Below, piece after piece: positions 61,140-64,000 of a DNA stretch of 64,000 nt (position 1 is the first letter of the stretch; each line of letters opens with the position of its first letter). The stretch comes from Oscillospiraceae bacterium (GTDB taxonomy: Bacteria; Bacillota; Clostridia; Oscillospirales; Oscillospiraceae), in assembly GCA_017622995.1 (NCBI GenBank), contig JAGAQA010000058.1:1-64000 (forward strand), in the 5' to 3' direction. The position numbers and the translations under genes are program-made. The notes beneath the pieces are model-generated. The model ran no database searches, was not told the DNA's origin, and saw only the letters and a list, made by a program, of their open reading frames with translations.

Positions 61140-62655
61140 ACACAAAAAATTCTTTTTATCGGACCTGGTGTTCTGGCTGATTTTTGTTTTCAGCTTAACC
61201 CTCGGCTCTGTGGCCATCTGGGTATACAGTGTTTTTCATGCAGAGCTGGCGGAAATCATGTTTACCATCCGCGCCCCACTGAACGGCGCGGATAGCAATT
61301 TTGTTTCCGATGCCCTGCGAACCTGCCTGCCCCCTGTTCTTTTTGGAACTGTGCTGTTTACACTTTTACAGCTTTTTGTCCGGCGTTGGAACCATTTTCC
61401 CTTTCATATTCGACTTAGGCTGTGGAAACGAGAGCTTTTATTTTCCGGCGAAAAATTTTTACGGTGGCTGCCTGTTGCTGTCAGCATTGGAATGCTGTGT
61501 ATGACATGCTATTATGCCCAAACCACCTACAATGTGGTCTTTTATGTAAAAACAAATCTTTCCCGTACCACCATTTACGATGACTATTACGCCATGCCGG
61601 AAAATGCTAAAATCATCTCCCCAGAGAATCCCCGAAATCTGCTGTGCATCTATCTGGAAAGCATGGAGACCACCTACTCAGATCAAATCCACGGAGGGAT
61701 GCAGTCGGAAAACTACATACCCTTTCTAACGGATCTCGCGCTCAACAATACATCCTTTGGCTCTTCCGATGCCATACTGGGTGGTGCCCGGAATTTGCCC
61801 AACACCGCCTGGACTACCTCTGCGTTGATGGCATCCACCGCAGGAATCCCCTATAGCTATCCAATGGATCAAAGTGTTTTGTCCACTTACTCCAGCTTTG
61901 GCGAAAAATTACAAAATATTGGTACTGTTTTGGATAACAAAGGCTATACACAAGAATTTCTCTGCGGCTCTGATGCTGTGTTTGGTGGTCGGCAGCAATA
62001 CTTCTCGCAGCACGGAAACTACCGGGTTTACGATTACTTTACCGCCATTGAACAGGGCGATATTCCGGATGATTATTATGTCTGGTGGGGCTTCGAGGAT
62101 CACAAGCTTTTTGATATTGCCAAAAAGGAACTGACCCGGCTCAATAAAGGAAACGCCCCCTTCAACCTCACCATGCTAACCGTAGATACACACACCGAAC
62201 ACGGTTACATCTGTGACTATTGCGATACGGAAAAATACGGCGGCGAAACCCTTCCCACAGTTCTCGACTGCACAGACCGCCAGATTCAAGAATTCCTTGA
62301 CTGGTGCCGCCAGCAGCCTTTTTATGAAAATACCACCATCGTACTTTTAGGGGATCACCCCAGGATGGACACCGACCTGGTGGATGGTATCCCCGCCGAG
62401 AATCGCAAAGTATACAACTGCATTCTAAATGCTGCCAAGGTACCCACGCTCCCTACAGAAGGCCGGGCCTTTACGCAGCTGGATATGTTCCCCACCATTC
62501 TTTCTTCCATGGGCTTTGAAATTCCCGGCGACCGGCTGGGAATGGGTACAGATCTATTCTCAAGCACCCCCACCCTGGTAGAGGCGCTTGGCTACGATTA
62601 TCTTAGTACCGAGCTTCAAAAGCAATCTGTTTTCTACAGGGATAACTTCTATTAA
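61123..62655 (+). CDS. LTA synthase family sulfatase-fold phosphoglycerol transferase
   Basis: 510 residues. Three N-terminal membrane helices (about 12-38, 66-88, 112-132) and an external alkaline-phosphatase-fold domain. Metal and catalytic features: LCIYLESMETTYSD with Glu179, nucleophile Thr in NTAWTTSALMASTAGIP near 231, TVDTHTEHGYICDYC and LLGDHPRMD. LtaS-type enzymes move glycerol phosphate from phosphatidylglycerol onto a growing polymer. Three helices rather than five suggests a variant. The ATG at 61123 overlaps the upstream gene; ribosome binding site weak. Base composition is clearly more AT-rich than the neighbouring genes, a possible sign of transfer. Confidence 0.82.
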   Translation: MKRKDKHKKFFLSDLVFWLIFVFSLTLGSVAIWVYSVFHAELAEIMFTIRAPLNGADSNFVSDALRTCLPPVLFGTVLFTLLQLFVRRWNHFPFHIRLRLWKRELLFSGEKFLRWLPVAVSIGMLCMTCYYAQTTYNVVFYVKTNLSRTTIYDDYYAMPENAKIISPENPRNLLCIYLESMETTYSDQIHGGMQSENYIPFLTDLALNNTSFGSSDAILGGARNLPNTAWTTSALMASTAGIPYSYPMDQSVLSTYSSFGEKLQNIGTVLDNKGYTQEFLCGSDAVFGGRQQYFSQHGNYRVYDYFTAIEQGDIPDDYYVWWGFEDHKLFDIAKKELTRLNKGNAPFNLTMLTVDTHTEHGYICDYCDTEKYGGETLPTVLDCTDRQIQEFLDWCRQQPFYENTTIVLLGDHPRMDTDLVDGIPAENRKVYNCILNAAKVPTLPTEGRAFTQLDMFPTILSSMGFEIPGDRLGMGTDLFSSTPTLVEALGYDYLSTELQKQSVFYRDNFY

Positions 62656-62686
62656 GTGATTTGTTACGGATTCTTCCAAGGACAGA

Positions 62687-62722
62687 CAAAAACCGGCACG
62701 ATTTTGCTCGTGCCGGTTTTGT
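62687..62722. terminator. Bidirectional terminator between the LTA-synthase-like gene and rrf2
   Basis: A 15-bp stem CAAAAACCGGCACGA / TCGTGCCGGTTTTGT with a 6-base loop. A/T-rich arms supply a U-tract in either direction. Confidence 0.85.
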
Positions 62723-62723
62723 C

Positions 62724-63149
62724 TTATTCAGCTTTTCCGGAATCGCTTTCCCTGAGAAGGTCCGCCAGGGTGATGCTTTCAAAGAAATCGTCGATCATCT
62801 TATCCAGCTTATCCCACATGGGCCGGGTCTCACAGCAGGAGCTGCGGGAGCAGGCGGCAGGGCCTTCCGAGGTGCAGGACACGGCGGTGAGGCCCCCTTC
62901 GGTCAGCTTGAGAATGCTGCCCACGGTGTAGTCCTCCGGCCTGCGGTTCAGCCGGTAGCCGCCGCCCTTGCCGTGGACGGCATCCACCAGACCGCCTTTG
63001 GAAAGCACCGTCATGATGGATTCCAGATACTTTAAGGAGATACCCTCTTTTTCCGCGATCTCCTTAATGGGGATGTACTCCTCCCCACCCCGCTGGGCAA
63101 AGCACAGCATCACCCGCAGGGCATAGCGGCCTTTGGTCGATACAATCAT
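62724..63149 (-). CDS. Rrf2-family regulator (IscR-like)
   Basis: 141 residues. Winged helix MIVSTKGRYALRVMLCFAQ, IPIKEIAEKEGISLKYLESIM and GGGYRLNRRPEDYTVG. Cysteines 92, 100, 105 and 106 lie in the loop where IscR binds a 2Fe-2S cluster, so it probably senses Fe-S status. It starts one base after the iscU stop (TGATATG). Placement last in the operon differs from the usual iscR-first order. Confidence 0.92.
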   Translation of the reverse strand: MIVSTKGRYALRVMLCFAQRGGEEYIPIKEIAEKEGISLKYLESIMTVLSKGGLVDAVHGKGGGYRLNRRPEDYTVGSILKLTEGGLTAVSCTSEGPAACSRSSCCETRPMWDKLDKMIDDFFESITLADLLRESDSGKAE

Positions 63150-63150
63150 A

Positions 63151-63579
63151 TCAGTCGCAGTGACCGCAGTGCTCGCAGTCGGGGAAGTCCTTCTCGTCGT
63201 AGGGAAGACCGTTGCGGTCGTAGTAGTCCTTCAGCGCGTTCTTGATGGCTTCCTCAGCCAGCACGGAGCAGTGAAGCTTGTGGGCGGGCAGACCGTCCAG
63301 AGCCTCGGCAACCGCCTTGTTGGTCAGCTGCATAGCCTCGTGAATGGACTTGCCCTTGATCATCTCGGTGGCCATGGAAGAGGAGGCAATGGCGCTGCCG
63401 CAGCCGAAGGTCTCGAACTTTACATCCACGATGATTTCGTTTTCAATCTTCAGGTAGATCTTCATAATATCGCCGCACTTGGCGTTGCCCACCTCGCCTA
63501 CGCCGTTGGCGTCCTCGATCACGCCTACATTGCGGGGATGAGTGAAGTGATCCATAACTTTTTCACTGTAAAGTGCCAT
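63151..63579 (-). CDS. iscU: Fe-S cluster assembly scaffold IscU/NifU
   Basis: 142 residues. The three cluster-building cysteines are Cys35 (NAKCGD, with Asp37), Cys60 (FGCGSA) and Cys104 (LHCSVLAE). After the usual end, a tail DFPDCEHCGHCD adds Cys135, Cys138 and Cys141. GGAGG precedes the ATG at 63579; the frame is open further upstream but only as antisense of nifS. Seventeen bases after nifS. Confidence 0.95.
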   Translation of the reverse strand: MALYSEKVMDHFTHPRNVGVIEDANGVGEVGNAKCGDIMKIYLKIENEIIVDVKFETFGCGSAIASSSMATEMIKGKSIHEAMQLTNKAVAEALDGLPAHKLHCSVLAEEAIKNALKDYYDRNGLPYDEKDFPDCEHCGHCD

Positions 63580-63596
63580 TTTTTGATTCCTCCAAA

Positions 63597-64000
63597 TTAC
63601 AGAATGTATGCTCTCTTGCCGGTCTGCAGATCTCTCCACACCGGGGACATATTGCGCAGGTACTGGACCACTTCCGGAACTTCCTTCAGAATGTAGTCCA
63701 TCTCTTCCATGGTGTTCCACTCGCACAGGCTCAGACGCAGGGAGCCGTGGGCCACATCATGGACCCGGCCGATGGCCAGCAGCACATGGCTGGGATCCAG
63801 GGAGCCGGAGGTGCAGGCGGAACCGGAGGATGCGCAGATGCCCTTGGCATCCAGCAGCAGCAGCAGGCTCTCGCCCTCAATGCCCTCAAAGCAGAAGCTC
63901 ACATTGCCGGGCAGACGGTTTTTGAGATCGCCGTTGACGGCGCAGTGGGGAATCTTGCTCAGGCCCTCGATGAGCTTGTCCCGCATGGCGGAAACCTTGG
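63597..64000 (-). CDS. nifS: Cysteine desulfurase NifS/IscS (C-terminal part, cut by the window end)
   Basis: About 134 residues of the C-terminal domain are in the window; the gene continues past position 64000. The catalytic loop [20 protein letters not shown] carries the active cysteine, and [11 protein letters not shown] follows. It removes sulfur from cysteine with PLP and passes it to IscU, encoded next. The PLP lysine lies outside the window. Confidence 0.93.
   Translation of the reverse strand, partial: KVSAMRDKLIEGLSKIPHCAVNGDLKNRLPGNVSFCFEGIEGESLLLLLDAKGICASSGSACTSGSLDPSHVLLAIGRVHDVAHGSLRLSLCEWNTMEEMDYILKEVPEVVQYLRNMSPVWRDLQTGKRAYIL

Overview
This 64 kb window reads as a chromosomal segment of a low-redundancy, GC-rich member of the Clostridia, most like the gut Oscillospiraceae/Ruminococcaceae. 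The evidence is an IspH–ribosomal protein S1 fusion, a dnaG–sigma factor operon, plsX/rnc and smc/ftsY modules, TrmFO, a KtrAB-type potassium system, an LTA-synthase-family enzyme, a thioredoxin reductase that appears to lack its NADPH motifs, and intergenic GC-rich palindromic repeats of a kind common in such genomes. The exact genus cannot be read from the sequence. No rRNA, tRNA, CRISPR, prophage or transposase gene was seen.

Layout. 0.2-9.7 kb (minus strand): ispH-rpsA, cmk, a degenerate sigma-70 paralogue, an RpoD-family sigma factor, dnaG, dgt, yigZ and hflX, followed by rpmE and an M29 aminopeptidase. 11.7-14.8 kb (plus): an operon of homocysteine S-methyltransferase, a membrane-anchored E2/CAT-fold protein and a biotin ligase. 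14.9-25.7 kb (minus): a broken or atypical pilin-like gene, rpsU, leuS, rsfS, a nadD-yqeK fusion, yhbY, rdgB, ftsY and smc. 26-38.4 kb (plus): an N-acetylhexosamine-kinase-like gene, then an exopolysaccharide operon with an initiating sugar transferase, an epimerase, six glycosyltransferases, a Wzy-like polymerase and a Wzx-like flippase, interrupted by a 161-bp MITE-like element. 38.5-40.2 kb (plus): a redox operon of reductase, thioredoxin and an OhrR/MarR-type regulator, with an inverted repeat just after the promoter. 40.4-42.2 kb: glmS. 42.3-51.6 kb (minus): rnc, plsX, trmFO, topA, dprA, an rRNA methyltransferase, ktrA and ktrB, probably one long operon. 51.8-59.0 kb: uvrB and radC (minus), a soluble HATPase protein lacking the phosphoacceptor His (plus), an XRE/AbrB-type regulator and uvrA (minus). 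59.2-62.7 kb (plus): a more AT-rich group with a GtrII-like membrane glucosyltransferase, a small membrane protein and an LTA-synthase-like enzyme. 62.7-64 kb (minus): an Fe-S assembly operon (nifS partial, iscU, rrf2).

Most of the content is conserved housekeeping. The points of interest are the split sigma-factor pair after dnaG, two apparent catalytic-residue losses (E2-like protein, histidine kinase), the self-contained redox operon, a hairpin that would sequester the glmS ribosome binding site, and several MITE-like or palindromic intergenic repeats. No clearly new multi-gene system was found; the strongest candidates are flagged with their limits.
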